In this document: piece after piece, positions 16,601-26,373 of the stretch
How the letters are laid out: each line of letters begins with the position of its first letter
Numbering within the stretch: the stretch's first letter is position 1
Source: a virus
Virus record (IMG/VR): IMGVR_UViG_3300046809_000312
Coordinates: 1 to 54,481 of that record
DNA length: 54,481 nucleotides
Strand: one strand, 5' to 3'
Translations under genes and position numbers: made by a program
The notes under the pieces: generated by a model
The model's input: only the letters and a program-made list of their open reading frames with translations
Database searches by the model: none
What the model was told of the DNA's origin: nothing

Positions 16601-16879
16601 ATGGCCCGAACGAGGTTCGTCCCCAACCGCCGCGGCATCGCGAGCTTCCTGCGCGCCCCGGAGACTCGGGCGCTGATCGAGCGCAAGGTGCGGGCGATCG
16701 AGGCGGACGCGAGCGCGACGGCGCGGGCCGAGGGGTGGCGCGGCGAGTTCCGGGTCGACGTCGAGACCGGCGAGCACCGTGTTCGCGGCGCCGTCGTCGG
16801 CGACTACTCGACCCCGTACCCCGAGGTGTCACGGCGGGCACTGCTGCGCGCCCTCGACGCCGCGCGGTCGGTCGAGTGA
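16601..16879 (+). CDS. Minor neck/tail protein (HK97 gp10-like, short)
   Basis: A 92-aa protein, ATG 16601. It is helical and basic (FLRAPETRALIERKVRAIEADA) followed by a hairpin (FRVDVETGEHRVRGAVVGDY) and a terminal helix. The arrangement is that of the short actinophage version of HK97 gp10-type tail-completion proteins. Its stop overlaps the next ATG. Confidence 0.7.
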   Translation: MARTRFVPNRRGIASFLRAPETRALIERKVRAIEADASATARAEGWRGEFRVDVETGEHRVRGAVVGDYSTPYPEVSRRALLRALDAARSVE

Positions 16880-17286
16880 TGGCGGCACCGGTCGAGTTCC
16901 CCGACGCCGTCGCCGTCGTCCGCACCTACCTGCAGGCGGCGCTCGACACCGCTGGTCTCGGCGTTCGGGTCGTCACCCGCGTGCCGAGCCCGCGCCCCGC
17001 CTCGTTCGTACGGATCGAGCGCGTCGGAGGCAGCCGGATCGACCGGATCACCGACCGGCCGCGGCTCGACTTCGAGTGCTGGGGGCCGGACGAGGGCGCC
17101 GTCGCCGACCTCGTGCGCGTCGCGCGGGCGCTCGTGTTCGCGATCCCAGGGTGGCGAGGTGCGGTCGCGTACGACGTCGTCGACGTCGGCGGTCCGAACA
17201 CGTCGCCCGACTCCGAAAGCGGCCAGGAACGCGCCTCGTTCGCCGTCGAGGTGTCCCTGCGGGGCAAGGCGCTCGCCGCCCCCTGA
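16879..17286 (+). CDS. Tail terminator protein
   Basis: A 135-aa alpha/beta protein with the tail-terminator pattern: helix (FPDAVAVVRTYLQAAL), strand, FVRIERVGGSRIDRITDRPR, LDFECWGPDEGAV, then a helix and a final strand pair (RASFAVEVSLRG). It would cap the tail tube at the head-proximal end. Starts at ATG 16879, overlapping the previous stop by one base. Confidence 0.82.
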   Translation: MAAPVEFPDAVAVVRTYLQAALDTAGLGVRVVTRVPSPRPASFVRIERVGGSRIDRITDRPRLDFECWGPDEGAVADLVRVARALVFAIPGWRGAVAYDVVDVGGPNTSPDSESGQERASFAVEVSLRGKALAAP

Positions 17287-17360
17287 TCGGCTCACCCGCC
17301 ACCCTGCCCACTCACCCCGAGCCGCGCGCCGGCCGGGGGTTTCCCACGGAGGGAATCAGC

Positions 17361-18017
17361 ATGTCCACACCGACCCCGGTGTCGCTCGAAACCGGGCTGC
17401 ACACCGAGTACATCCGCAAGCAGCTCGTACAGGCGATCTTCGCGGCGGACATCTCGACGGCCGTGATCACGAACCCGTTCGACACCGACGGCAACCTCGT
17501 CACGATCCCGGCCGGGTTCGTGCCGATCGGCTACACCACCGACGACGGAATCAGCTTCCCGAGCGATGTGTCGATGGCCGACGTCACCTCGTCGCAGTCC
17601 TCCGAGCCGACCCGCAGCGACGTCGAAAGCGACGTGCTCACGGCGACGTGGTCGCCGCAGGAGACGAACGCGGCGACCGTCGCCATGTACGAGGGGCTGC
17701 CCCTGTCCGGCACGGGCGCGCTGCCTGCGATCGGCTCGGCCGCGTGGACGTGGGACCGGGCCAAGTCCGGGCGGAACCCGTTCCGCCGGCTGCTGTTCAT
17801 CGGCCTCGACTACGGCGACGACGGCGGAGAGATCTACGTCGTCAAGTTCATGCCGCGCGCCCGGCTCAGCGACAAGGACGACGAGACGTGGTCGCGGGCG
17901 GACCCGACGACCCGCCCGGTCACGGTCACCGCGTACCGCGACAGCACCGTCGGCACCTCGTGCCGCAACTGGATCGACGGCCCCGGATGGCGCTCGCTCG
18001 CCCCGTCCGGCGGCTGA
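17361..18017 (+). CDS. Major tail tube protein
   Basis: A 218-aa protein; ATG at 17361 behind ACGGAGGGAATCAGC, a strong site fitting a highly made protein. The long beta-rich sequence (AGFVPIGYTTDDGISF, RSDVESDVLTATWSPQETN, FIGLDYGDDGGEIYVVKF) and location between terminator and chaperone genes identify it as the tube monomer. A short N-terminal extension precedes the fold. Confidence 0.87.
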   Translation: MSTPTPVSLETGLHTEYIRKQLVQAIFAADISTAVITNPFDTDGNLVTIPAGFVPIGYTTDDGISFPSDVSMADVTSSQSSEPTRSDVESDVLTATWSPQETNAATVAMYEGLPLSGTGALPAIGSAAWTWDRAKSGRNPFRRLLFIGLDYGDDGGEIYVVKFMPRARLSDKDDETWSRADPTTRPVTVTAYRDSTVGTSCRNWIDGPGWRSLAPSGG

Positions 18018-18120
18018 CGGTCCCTCATGACCGGGCGGGGGACGGCGGTTCTGGGTGAGCCCCGACCGTCCCTCGCCCTCGAACGCTCACCTGCAGCTCA
18101 CCCGAGAAAGGCACACGATC

Positions 18121-18453
18121 ATGAGCAAGCCCAACAAGGCGCGGTACCGGCTGGAGACCGTGCGGCGGTCGTACGCCGAGGCGGTCGGCGGCGAACTCGT
18201 CGAGTTCGAGGTCGGCCCCGAGGACGACCCGCAGGTGTTCAGCTTCCCGCACCCGATCTTCACGCCCGACGACATGCAGCAGGATCTCAACGAGGCGAAG
18301 GGCGACGAGGCCGGCGCGCGCATCCTGCTCGGCGACCAGTACCAGGCGTTCAAGGACGCCGGCGGCGACGTCAACGGCGTGATGCTGCTGTACGTCGGCA
18401 TCCGCAACGAGGCGCAGGACAAGGTGCAGAAGGTGCGCCCTACGAGGGGGTAG
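18121..18453 (+). CDS. Tail assembly chaperone, G-type upstream product
   Basis: A 110-aa acidic protein (MSKPNKARYRLETVRRSYAE start, ATG 18121). It is the upstream half of the paired chaperones that precede the tape measure gene. The frame ends at TAG 18451-18453 directly after a run of five G bases. The long downstream frame has no good start of its own, so a minus-one slip is expected to make a G-T fusion. Confidence 0.85.
   Translation: MSKPNKARYRLETVRRSYAEAVGGELVEFEVGPEDDPQVFSFPHPIFTPDDMQQDLNEAKGDEAGARILLGDQYQAFKDAGGDVNGVMLLYVGIRNEAQDKVQKVRPTRG
18446..18453 (+). other. Probable programmed -1 frameshift site (GGGGG TAG)
   Basis: Frame of the G product reads ACG AGG GGG TAG. With GGG in the P site and TAG in the A site, a one-base backward slip re-pairs GGG with GGG and continues as GTA GAC CCC in the T frame. 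The result is a 267-aa fusion (110 + 157 residues). Confidence 0.7.
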
Positions 18454-18923
18454 ACCCCGACGGCGACGACGTCGTCGAGGTCTACACATACACCGCCGTC
18501 GACGTCCTCGGCGAGCAACCCGAGGCCGTCGAGGCGGACTTGATCCGGTACTACGGCAGCAGCGTCGGCAAGGGCGGGCCGCTCGCCGCCTACTGGCGAG
18601 GCGAGATCACGCTGCGACTGCTGCGCGTCCTGGTCGAGGGGCTGCCGCCGGACAGCGCTACCAACCGCGCCCACAACGGGCACGCGTGGCAGGCACTCGA
18701 CTACGCGGCCGCCGACACCCGCGATCTGTTGTCGCTGCTCTTCACGGCGTTCGTGAACGCCAACCGCGACCCGAAGAAACCGCCGATGCCGTACCCCGAG
18801 CCGGGGTGGCGGCCGGGCGACCCGACGCCCGAGGAATCCGCGGCCGCGACCGAGCGGGACCGGGCAAAGGCACGGGCTGCCTACGACCACATCACATCGC
18901 AGGTGCTGCCCGGAACGGGGTGA
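18450..18923 (+). CDS. Tail assembly chaperone, T-type extension (made by frameshift)
   Basis: About 157 residues read only after the slip at 18446-18453. It contains EVYTYTAVDVLGEQPEAVEADLI, then YYGSSVGKGGPLAAYWRGEI and LVEGLPPDSATNRAHNGHAW, which are the Trp/Leu-rich helical features of actinophage gpT-like segments, and LLSLLFTAFVNANRDPKKPP. The fusion and the shorter protein together coat the tape measure protein during tail assembly. It ends six bases before the tape measure gene. Confidence 0.83.
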   Translation, partial: VDPDGDDVVEVYTYTAVDVLGEQPEAVEADLIRYYGSSVGKGGPLAAYWRGEITLRLLRVLVEGLPPDSATNRAHNGHAWQALDYAAADTRDLLSLLFTAFVNANRDPKKPPMPYPEPGWRPGDPTPEESAAATERDRAKARAAYDHITSQVLPGTG

Positions 18924-18929
18924 ATCGAC

Positions 18930-21900
18930 ATGCCGGTCGAGGTCGGTGTCGGGTACGTCAGTGTCGTTCCCGAGACGCGAGGGTTTGGCCGGCTGCTCAA
19001 TCAGCAGATCAGCGGCGAGTCGGCGCGCGTCGGAACGTCTGCGGGCGAGGACGCCGGCGACGGGTTCCTCGGCGGCATGGGCGGCAAGCTGAAAGCGGGC
19101 ATCGTAGGCGTGGCCGCAGGCGCGGGCGGGCTGTTCGCGGTCGGGTTCGCCGAGGCGGTCGAGCAGGACAAGGCAACCGCCAAGCTCGGCGCGTCCCTTG
19201 GGCTCACCGAGAAGGAGACCGCCCGCGCCGGGAAGATCGCGGGCAAGGTCTACGCCTCCGGGTACGGCGAGTCGATCGACCAGGTCGACGAGTCGCTCAA
19301 GTCGCTGCAGCGCAACGGCGTCGCGGCGATCAGCGCCCCGCGGAAGGAACTCGTCGGGCTCAGCAAAGACGCGCTCAACTTGGCCGACGTGTTCGACGCC
19401 GACGTCGCCGACTCGACCAAGGCCGTCGGCAAGCTGCTGAGTACGGGCCTGGTCAAGAACGCGAAGGCCGGGTTCGACCTGTTGACGGCCGGGTTCCAGT
19501 CGGGCGCCGACCAGGCCGGCGACCTGATCGACACGGTCAACGAGTACTCGGTGCAGTGGAAAAAAGCCGGGCTGTCGGGCGCGACCGCGATCGGGCTGAT
19601 CAATCAGGGGCTCAAGAGCGGTGCCCGCGACGGCGACCTCGTCGCCGACTCGATCAAGGAATTCTCGATCCGGGCGGTCGACGGGTCGACGACGACCGCG
19701 GCCGGGTTCAAGATGCTCGGGCTGTCCGCCGACGACATGGCGGGCAAGTTCGCCAAGGGCGGGAAGTCCGCGAACGGTGTCCTGCAGCTCACCCTCGACC
19801 GGCTGCGCGGCATCAAAGACCCGGTCAAGCAGGCGCAGGCCGCGACCAGCCTGTTCGGTACGCAGGCCGAGGATCTCGGTAAGGCGCTGTTCGCCCTCGA
19901 CCCGAGCAAGGCGGCCGCCGGGCTCGGCAAGGTCGGCGGCGCCGCGGGCCGCATGGGTAAGCAGCTCAGCAACACCGCCTCGCACGACGTCGAGGTGTTC
20001 AAGCGGCAGGCGCTGCAGGGGCTCGCCAACTTCGCGAGCAAGTACGCGCTGCCCGCGCTGCGCGACACCGGGAAGTTCCTCGTCAAGTACGTACTGCCGC
20101 CGACGAGGACGGTCGGCGGCGCCCTCGTCTCCTACCTCGTGCCGGCCGCGCAGGCTGTCGGGACGGCGTTCGAGGCAAGCGGGGAATGGCTGCAGAAGTA
20201 CGGGGCATGGCTCATCCCCGTCGGCGTCGCCGTCGTCGGTCTCACGACCGTCATGGCCGCGCAGGCGATCACGACCGGGATCACCGCGGGCGTGTTCTCG
20301 GTCTACCGCGGGGCGATCCTGCTGTGGTCGAACGCGACCCGGATCGCGACCGGCGTCGCGGCGGCGTTCAACGCCGTCACGTCGGCGAACCCGGTCGGGT
20401 TGATCATCGTCGGCGTACTCGCCCTCGTCGCGTTGCTGGTCGTCGCGTACAAGAAAAGCGACACGTTCCGCTCGATCGTCCAAGCCACGTGGTCCGGCAT
20501 TAAGGCCGGTTGGGATGTGCTGTGGAACGGGGCGCTCAAGCCCGGTTTCGGCTACCTCATGACCGGACTGCGCGCGATCGGCTCGGCCGCCTCGTGGTTG
20601 TGGTCGACCGTGCTGTCGCCCGTGTTCTCGGCGATCGCCCTCGGCGCGAAGATCCTGTTTACGATCGTCGCGGTCACCGTGATCGCGCCGTGGGTACTGG
20701 CGTTCAAGACGCTGGGCGCGGTCGGCGGATGGCTGTGGAGCACCGCCCTGCAGCCTGCATTCGCCGGGATCGCGGCGGCCGCGGTGTGGCTTTGGCACGC
20801 CGGGATCGAGCCCGCCTTTCGCGGGGCGGCGACGGTCATCGGCTGGTTCTGGAGCAGCACGAAGATCGTGTTCGGCTACTTCGAGGCAGGCGCTCGGGGA
20901 GTCGCGGCGGTTGGGGTGTGGCTGTACCGAAACGGTCTGCTGCCCGTGTTCCAAGGGATCGTCACGGCCGCCGGTTGGTTCTGGACCGGTACGAAGGCTG
21001 TGTTTGGCTACTTCACGACCGGCGCTCGCGCGCTCGGCGCGGTCGGTACATGGCTGTATCGGACGGCGCTGAAGCCCGCATTCGAGGGCATCGGCTCGGC
21101 CGCCTCGTGGCTGTGGAACAAGGGCGTGAAGCCGCCGTTCGACCTGCTGAAGACCGGCATCCGACTCGTCTCGGATTCGTTCGACTCGGCGCAGAAGTCG
21201 ATCGGCAAGTCGTTCGGCCGGATCAAGGACGCCACCAAAGAGCCCGTGAACTTCGTGATCCGGTCGGTCTACTCGAACGGGATTAAAAAGGTCTGGGACG
21301 GCGTGGCCGGGTTCGTCGGGCTCGGCAAGTTGCCCGCCGCGCCGAAGCTGCTCGCGTCCGGCGGCACGGTCGGCCCGTGGGGCGCGGTCGCGCCGATGAA
21401 GGTGAACAAGCCGACCGCGATCGTCGGCGAGGGCAACCCGAGGTATCCCGAGTTCGTCATCCCGACCGACCCGCAGTACCGCAAGCGGGCGCTTGCGCTG
21501 CACGCCGCGGCAGGCACTCAGCTACTCGCCGGCGGCGGCGTGCTCGGCGACGTCGCCGACTGGGTCGGCGGCAAGGCGAAGTCGATCGGCTCGGCCGTGA
21601 TGGACGGCGTCGACTTCCTCGCCAACCCCGCCAAGCTGTGGGACAAGGCGACCTCGGGTATCCGCAGCAAGATCGCGTCGATCGGTACGAGCGGTGTCGC
21701 GCAGATGGTCGGCAGGGTGCCGACGAAGATGCTCGGCGCGCTGAAAGACAAGGTCGTCGACGCGGCGAAGTCGGCGTTCGGCGGCGGCGACGTCGGCGGG
21801 TCCGGGGTCACCCGGTGGTCGTCGGTCGTGCTGCAGGCGCTCAAGCTCGTCGGGCAGCCGGCGAGTCTGCTGCCGACCGTGCTGCGCCGCATGAACCAGG

Positions 21901-23276
21901 AGAGCGGCGGCAACCCCAAGGCGATCAACAATTGGGACGTCAACGCGAAGAACGGTGACCCGTCGCGCGGGCTCATGCAGGTGATCGGGTCGACGTTCAG
22001 TGCGTACGCGGGCAAGCTCGCGTCGCGCGGCATCTATGACCCGCTCGCCAACCTGTACGCGAGCATGCGGTACGCGCTGTCGAGGTACGGCTCGCTCGCC
22101 TCGGCGTACAACCGAGCCGGCGGGTACGCCTCGGGCGGTCGGCCTCGGGCGGGCGAACTGGCGTGGGTCGGCGAACAGGGGCCCGAACTCGTCCGATTCG
22201 GGTCGGGCAACTCGACCGTCTACGACCACCGAACCTCGCTCGGGATGATGGCCGGGCTCGGCGTACGGGGGTTCGCGAAGGGCACGACCTCGGCGGCCGC
22301 GAAGGCTCGCAAGGAAGTGCCCGGCGATTTGGGCTCGTTCACGAAGAGTCTGACCGGCTCGGCGAGCACGATCGCGGCGGCGGCGAAGGGTCTCGCCGCC
22401 GACCTGCAGAAGACGGGCAAGACCGGCCGGTCTCTTGCGACGCAGACGCTCGCGACGTCGGCCCGGTTGCAGGCGCTTGCCCAACAGCGTGACGCCGTCG
22501 CCTCGAAGATCGCGACCGCGCGGCAGGCTGCGGCCGACCAGAAGGGGACGGCGCAGGATTACCTCGGGCTGACGAACATCAACGGCGGGAAGATCGCCAC
22601 AGTCGGTGACCTGATCTCGGGCATGCAGACGAGGCAGTCGACGCTCGCCAACTTCCAATCGCTGATCGCGACGGCGCAGAAGAAGGGAGTCGCGCAGTCC
22701 GTCATTCAGCAGATGGTCGCCGCCGGCCCCGACAGCGGGCTCGCGCAGCTCATTTCCGGGGCGTCCGCAGGCGACATTAAAAAGATCAACTCGCTTGCTG
22801 CCTCCGGCTCGAAGCTGTCGACGTCGTACGGCAACACCATGGCCGACGCGATGTACGACGCCGGATCCATGGCGGGCAAGGGGTTCTTGACCGGGCTGCA
22901 GGCGCAACAAGGCGCCCTGCAGAAGCAGATGACGAAGCTCGGCGACACCCTCGTCGACTCGATCGAGCACCGGCTCAAGATTCACTCGCCGAGCCGTGAG
23001 ACCGAGCGGGTCGGGGCAATGGTCGGCGCGGGCGTCGTCGTCGGCACCGACAAGTCGCTCAGCGAGGTAAAGGCGGGCGCGAAGCGGCTCGGCCGGGCGG
23101 CGATCCCGCCCGTCGTGCCGACCGCCGAGGCGATGCGCGCGGCCGGGGCGGCGTCCGGCGAGCAGTCCGGCCATACGTACAACTTCTACCCGCGCACGCT
23201 CGATATGACCGTGCGCGACCTGGAGCTGCTGCAGCGTCGACAGGACGCCCTAGCTCGCGTGGGGAGGCCGCGTTAG
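18930..23276 (+). CDS. Tape measure protein with lytic transglycosylase domain
   Basis: A 1448-aa protein, the longest in the window, so it sets tail length. The N-terminal 350 residues form the usual TMP helical region. About 370-790 is very hydrophobic with repeated Trp-rich units (SAASWLWSTVLSPVF, GWFWSSTKIVFGYF, AGWFWTGTKAVFGYF). A soluble lytic transglycosylase-like domain sits near 960-1070 with catalytic Glu in RRMNQESGGNPKAIN (about E991) and GLMQVIGSTF. A coiled C-terminal part follows. The enzyme domain probably opens host peptidoglycan during DNA entry. ATG at 18930. Confidence 0.92.
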   Translation: MPVEVGVGYVSVVPETRGFGRLLNQQISGESARVGTSAGEDAGDGFLGGMGGKLKAGIVGVAAGAGGLFAVGFAEAVEQDKATAKLGASLGLTEKETARAGKIAGKVYASGYGESIDQVDESLKSLQRNGVAAISAPRKELVGLSKDALNLADVFDADVADSTKAVGKLLSTGLVKNAKAGFDLLTAGFQSGADQAGDLIDTVNEYSVQWKKAGLSGATAIGLINQGLKSGARDGDLVADSIKEFSIRAVDGSTTTAAGFKMLGLSADDMAGKFAKGGKSANGVLQLTLDRLRGIKDPVKQAQAATSLFGTQAEDLGKALFALDPSKAAAGLGKVGGAAGRMGKQLSNTASHDVEVFKRQALQGLANFASKYALPALRDTGKFLVKYVLPPTRTVGGALVSYLVPAAQAVGTAFEASGEWLQKYGAWLIPVGVAVVGLTTVMAAQAITTGITAGVFSVYRGAILLWSNATRIATGVAAAFNAVTSANPVGLIIVGVLALVALLVVAYKKSDTFRSIVQATWSGIKAGWDVLWNGALKPGFGYLMTGLRAIGSAASWLWSTVLSPVFSAIALGAKILFTIVAVTVIAPWVLAFKTLGAVGGWLWSTALQPAFAGIAAAAVWLWHAGIEPAFRGAATVIGWFWSSTKIVFGYFEAGARGVAAVGVWLYRNGLLPVFQGIVTAAGWFWTGTKAVFGYFTTGARALGAVGTWLYRTALKPAFEGIGSAASWLWNKGVKPPFDLLKTGIRLVSDSFDSAQKSIGKSFGRIKDATKEPVNFVIRSVYSNGIKKVWDGVAGFVGLGKLPAAPKLLASGGTVGPWGAVAPMKVNKPTAIVGEGNPRYPEFVIPTDPQYRKRALALHAAAGTQLLAGGGVLGDVADWVGGKAKSIGSAVMDGVDFLANPAKLWDKATSGIRSKIASIGTSGVAQMVGRVPTKMLGALKDKVVDAAKSAFGGGDVGGSGVTRWSSVVLQALKLVGQPASLLPTVLRRMNQESGGNPKAINNWDVNAKNGDPSRGLMQVIGSTFSAYAGKLASRGIYDPLANLYASMRYALSRYGSLASAYNRAGGYASGGRPRAGELAWVGEQGPELVRFGSGNSTVYDHRTSLGMMAGLGVRGFAKGTTSAAAKARKEVPGDLGSFTKSLTGSASTIAAAAKGLAADLQKTGKTGRSLATQTLATSARLQALAQQRDAVASKIATARQAAADQKGTAQDYLGLTNINGGKIATVGDLISGMQTRQSTLANFQSLIATAQKKGVAQSVIQQMVAAGPDSGLAQLISGASAGDIKKINSLAASGSKLSTSYGNTMADAMYDAGSMAGKGFLTGLQAQQGALQKQMTKLGDTLVDSIEHRLKIHSPSRETERVGAMVGAGVVVGTDKSLSEVKAGAKRLGRAAIPPVVPTAEAMRAAGAASGEQSGHTYNFYPRTLDMTVRDLELLQRRQDALARVGRPR

Positions 23277-24239
23277 ATGCCGCTCATCACAGCGCCGGTC
23301 ATCACCCCGCCCGACACCGGGGGCGGGACCGGTACGCCGGTCCCGCTTCCCGAGGTCGGGTACGCCGTCGCCACCTACACCGACCCGACGGGTACGGTCT
23401 GGTCGCTCACCGACGAGGATGCCGGCTATTTCACGCTCGTTGAGGGCGTGTCCGGGCTCGGGGCGACGTCGTACTCGCTGACTACCGACGCCCACCCTCG
23501 CGGCGGCGCCCGGCTGCGGTATGCGCAGGCGCAGCCGCGGGCGATCGTGTGGCCGCTATACGTCTACGGCGACGACCACATGCAGTTCGTCGGCCGTTGG
23601 CGAGCGCTCGCAACGGCATTCACGCGCACGCTGCGCGAGGGGCCCGGATGGCTGGAGATCGCGCGGCCCGACGGGACTCGCCGCCGGATCGCCGTGTACT
23701 ACCAAGAGGGGTTCGAGGGGCGCGGCGCACGGGGATCCGGTGTCGTATCGGATTCGGCAGCGATCACTCTGTGGTGCGAGGACCCGTATTGGATCGACCC
23801 CGTCGAGGTGTCGGTGCACCGCGAGACCGGCGCACTGTCGAGCTTCTTCACCCCGTACCCGACGGTCTCGTCGTCGCAGGTGCTCGGGGCGACCACACTC
23901 CACAATCCGGGCGACGTCGTGGTGTGGCCGACATGGACGATCACGGGCCCGGCGAGCCTGATCACGTTCACGAACCAGGGCACGGGCGAGTCGTTCTCAC
24001 TCAACCCGACAGCGGTCGGGCACGGCGCGCTGCTCGCCGGACAACAGGTCACGATCTCCACCGACCCGCCGACGGTCCGCTATCAGGACGGGTCGAACTG
24101 GATCGGCGGGCTCAACTGGCCCGGCGCCGTGCTGTGGGGACTCTCTCCCGGCGACAACCCGGTCACCTTCCAGTTGGACGGGTCCGGACCCGGCAGCGCC
24201 GTCGACCTCGTGTTCAACCCGCGGTACGAGACCGCCTGA
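23277..24239 (+). CDS. Distal tail (Dit-like) protein
   Basis: A 320-aa beta-rich protein starting at ATG 23277 immediately after the tape measure stop. It has the order of siphovirus Dit proteins: an N-terminal jelly-roll-like part with WSLTDEDAGYFTLVEGVSGLG and LYVYGDDHMQFVGRWRALA, then a second domain rich in WPTWTITGPA and LLAGQQVTISTDPPTV. It should form the hub ring at the tail tip. Confidence 0.8.
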   Translation: MPLITAPVITPPDTGGGTGTPVPLPEVGYAVATYTDPTGTVWSLTDEDAGYFTLVEGVSGLGATSYSLTTDAHPRGGARLRYAQAQPRAIVWPLYVYGDDHMQFVGRWRALATAFTRTLREGPGWLEIARPDGTRRRIAVYYQEGFEGRGARGSGVVSDSAAITLWCEDPYWIDPVEVSVHRETGALSSFFTPYPTVSSSQVLGATTLHNPGDVVVWPTWTITGPASLITFTNQGTGESFSLNPTAVGHGALLAGQQVTISTDPPTVRYQDGSNWIGGLNWPGAVLWGLSPGDNPVTFQLDGSGPGSAVDLVFNPRYETA

Positions 24240-24260
24240 TCGAAAGGGGGCGGCGGTCGC

Positions 24261-25418
24261 GTGGCCGTGCAGTTGCTCATCACCGACAGAAACCTCGCCG
24301 TGCAGGGCGACCCGATCGACGGGTGGACGAACCTCGACGCGACAAAGCGATACTGCGAGCCCGGCTCGGGCAGCGTCGACGTGCCCGCGCTGCCCGAGGT
24401 CATGGCCCAACTACAGCCGGGTAACCGCCTGGTCGTCATCCGCGACGGCGCCGTATGGACAGCCGGCCCGATGGAGATCCCCGCCGACTACTCGTGGTCG
24501 GTCACCGACAATCCCGCAGGCAGGGTCACGGTCAGTTTCTCCGACGACCTCGCGACGATCGCCGGTTACATCACGTGGCCGACCCCGGCGAACACGTGGA
24601 CGGCGCAACTCGCCAACACGTACCGGACCATGACCAGCACGAACGCGGAAACGATCGTCCGTGCCCTGGTCAATGAGAACTGCGGGCCGGGTGCCCGCAG
24701 CGACCGCCGGATACCGCACCTCGCGCTCGACACGGCCGCGGGCGTCGGCACCTCGACGACCTTGAGCACGCGGTTCGAGCCGCTGCTCGACGTCTGCAGG
24801 CGCATCGCCCTCGACGGCGGGGCGATCGGGTTCCGGACCCGGCAGACAGGCGGGCAGATCCTGTTCGGCTGCTATCAGCCGCGCGATCTGACCGCGACCG
24901 CGCGGTTCAGTCAAGGTCTGGGGAACCTCCGCTCGATCCAATGGAAGCGCAGCGCGCCGACCGTCACGCATGCGCTGATCGCCGGCACCGAGCCGGACAT
25001 CGGCACGTCGGGGCGCACGTACGTCGAGGTCGCCGACACCGCGGCGGCCGGGTCCTGGTGGCGGGTCGAGAAGTACGTCGACGGCTCGGCGCAGACCGAC
25101 ACCGACGGCGAACTGACGCAGGCCGGCAGCGGAGAGATCTCCGCCGGCGCCGCCCCGGTCGAACTCGCGACGGTCACCGTCGACACCGACGACCTCAAGG
25201 CCGGCCGCGACTTCGATCTCGGCGACAAGGTGACCGTTGCTCTCCCGTTCGGCGTCGAGGTCGCCGACCTCGTGCGCTCGATCCAACTGCAGGCGACGCC
25301 CGAGGCGGGCGAGTACGTGACGACCCTGGTCGGCTCGCCGGACGCGACCACCGACCCCGCGATGGTCCAAGCCATTCGCACACTGAGCCGCCGACTTGGC
25401 CGGCTCGAATCCAGATAG
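24261..25418 (+). CDS. Tail tip protein, ReqiPepy6 Gp37-like
   Basis: A 385-aa protein, GTG 24261 with AAAGGGGGCGG upstream. It matches the Gp37-like tail family of actinophages: an N-terminal LLITDRNLAVQGDPIDGWTN segment, RLVVIRDGAVWTAGPMEIP, and a C-terminal FDLGDKVTVALPFGVEVADLV region. It lies after the Dit-like gene, the position of the tail-associated hub or baseplate adaptor. No enzymatic motif is visible. Confidence 0.83.
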   Translation: MAVQLLITDRNLAVQGDPIDGWTNLDATKRYCEPGSGSVDVPALPEVMAQLQPGNRLVVIRDGAVWTAGPMEIPADYSWSVTDNPAGRVTVSFSDDLATIAGYITWPTPANTWTAQLANTYRTMTSTNAETIVRALVNENCGPGARSDRRIPHLALDTAAGVGTSTTLSTRFEPLLDVCRRIALDGGAIGFRTRQTGGQILFGCYQPRDLTATARFSQGLGNLRSIQWKRSAPTVTHALIAGTEPDIGTSGRTYVEVADTAAAGSWWRVEKYVDGSAQTDTDGELTQAGSGEISAGAAPVELATVTVDTDDLKAGRDFDLGDKVTVALPFGVEVADLVRSIQLQATPEAGEYVTTLVGSPDATTDPAMVQAIRTLSRRLGRLESR

Positions 25419-25429
25419 GAGGCGCTCGC

Positions 25430-26371
25430 GTGACTCAGGACAGTTGGCCGTCACCGGCTCACAACGGTCGCGCCGTCACCGACACCGAGTACGAGAAGAT
25501 CGCCGCGAGGTTCTCGGGCGACGGCGTGTACGGCGACCCCGGCGACACGGCCGTCGCGGCTGCCGGTAACGGTCTGTCCGTGGACATCCGAGCGGGCATC
25601 TACGCCTCGGTACGCGGGCACGCATGGTCGGCCGGCACGGCGAACGTGAACCTTCCGGTCACTGCCAACACCAGCGGGCAGACGCGGGTCGATCGCGTGG
25701 TGCTCCAACTGGACCGGTCCGTATGGACCGTTCGCGCCGTCGTCAAGCCCGGCACCCCCGGCGGCACCGCCCCCGCCCTCACTCAGGCAGTGGGAGACAC
25801 AGGGGTCTACGAGGTGCCGCTCGCCACGGTCACCGTTCCGACCGGGGCGACCTCGGTCACGGTCGCCCGCGGCGAGCTGTACGTCGGCGTCCGTATCCGG
25901 CCGTGCACCTCGACGACCCGCAACCCCACCCCGGCACCGGGCGAGATGTGTTTCGAGACGGACACCGGACGCGTCCGGGTGTGGACGGGCACGTCATGGA
26001 TCGGCGTGTTCGACGACTCCGGCACGGTCCTCATCAACGCCACGATCTCCGGGTGGACGGTCACCACCGACAGCGTGCTGCAGAAGCGCAACGGCAACGT
26101 GCACCTCCGCTTGGGCAGCTTCCAGCGGACGGGCGCCGCCGTCGCGGGATCCACCGAGTCCCGCCTGCCCGTGCTCATCCCCGCCGCGTACCAGCATCCC
26201 AACCGTGATCAGTACGTCATGGCCTACACGTCCGGCGTCGAGATCAGCCGACTGATCATCTACTCGAAAGCCTCGGACCGCCCCGGTCAGGTGTGGCTCT
26301 CCAACCACCCGGCGATCGCCAAAGACGATTTCATCCTGCCGAGTTCCGGCACTAGTTGGGTGGTGGACTGA
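25430..26371 (+). CDS. Minor tail / upper baseplate protein
   Basis: A 313-aa protein; GTG at 25430 follows a canonical AGGAGG. It starts with a polar strand-rich domain (SWPSPAHNGRAVTDTEYEKIA, as in many actinophage baseplate proteins) and contains GEMCFETDTGRVRVWTGTSW, a repeat typical of fibre proteins. The C-terminal 130 residues form a beta-sandwich-like domain that could bind carbohydrate. Likely part of the tail tip; exact role not visible. Confidence 0.72.
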   Translation: MTQDSWPSPAHNGRAVTDTEYEKIAARFSGDGVYGDPGDTAVAAAGNGLSVDIRAGIYASVRGHAWSAGTANVNLPVTANTSGQTRVDRVVLQLDRSVWTVRAVVKPGTPGGTAPALTQAVGDTGVYEVPLATVTVPTGATSVTVARGELYVGVRIRPCTSTTRNPTPAPGEMCFETDTGRVRVWTGTSWIGVFDDSGTVLINATISGWTVTTDSVLQKRNGNVHLRLGSFQRTGAAVAGSTESRLPVLIPAAYQHPNRDQYVMAYTSGVEISRLIIYSKASDRPGQVWLSNHPAIAKDDFILPSSGTSWVVD

Positions 26372-26373
26372 GC

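Noticed and set aside
18432-18923. Independent start for the second tail chaperone
   Set aside because: No start codon with a ribosome binding site lies near the beginning of the frame; the G5-TAG arrangement explains it better as a frameshift product.
18087-21503. A 1138-aa open frame on the minus strand
   Set aside because: It runs antisense through tail chaperone and tape measure genes, has no ribosome binding site and the Arg/Gly/Asp-rich composition expected from the reverse of high-GC codons.
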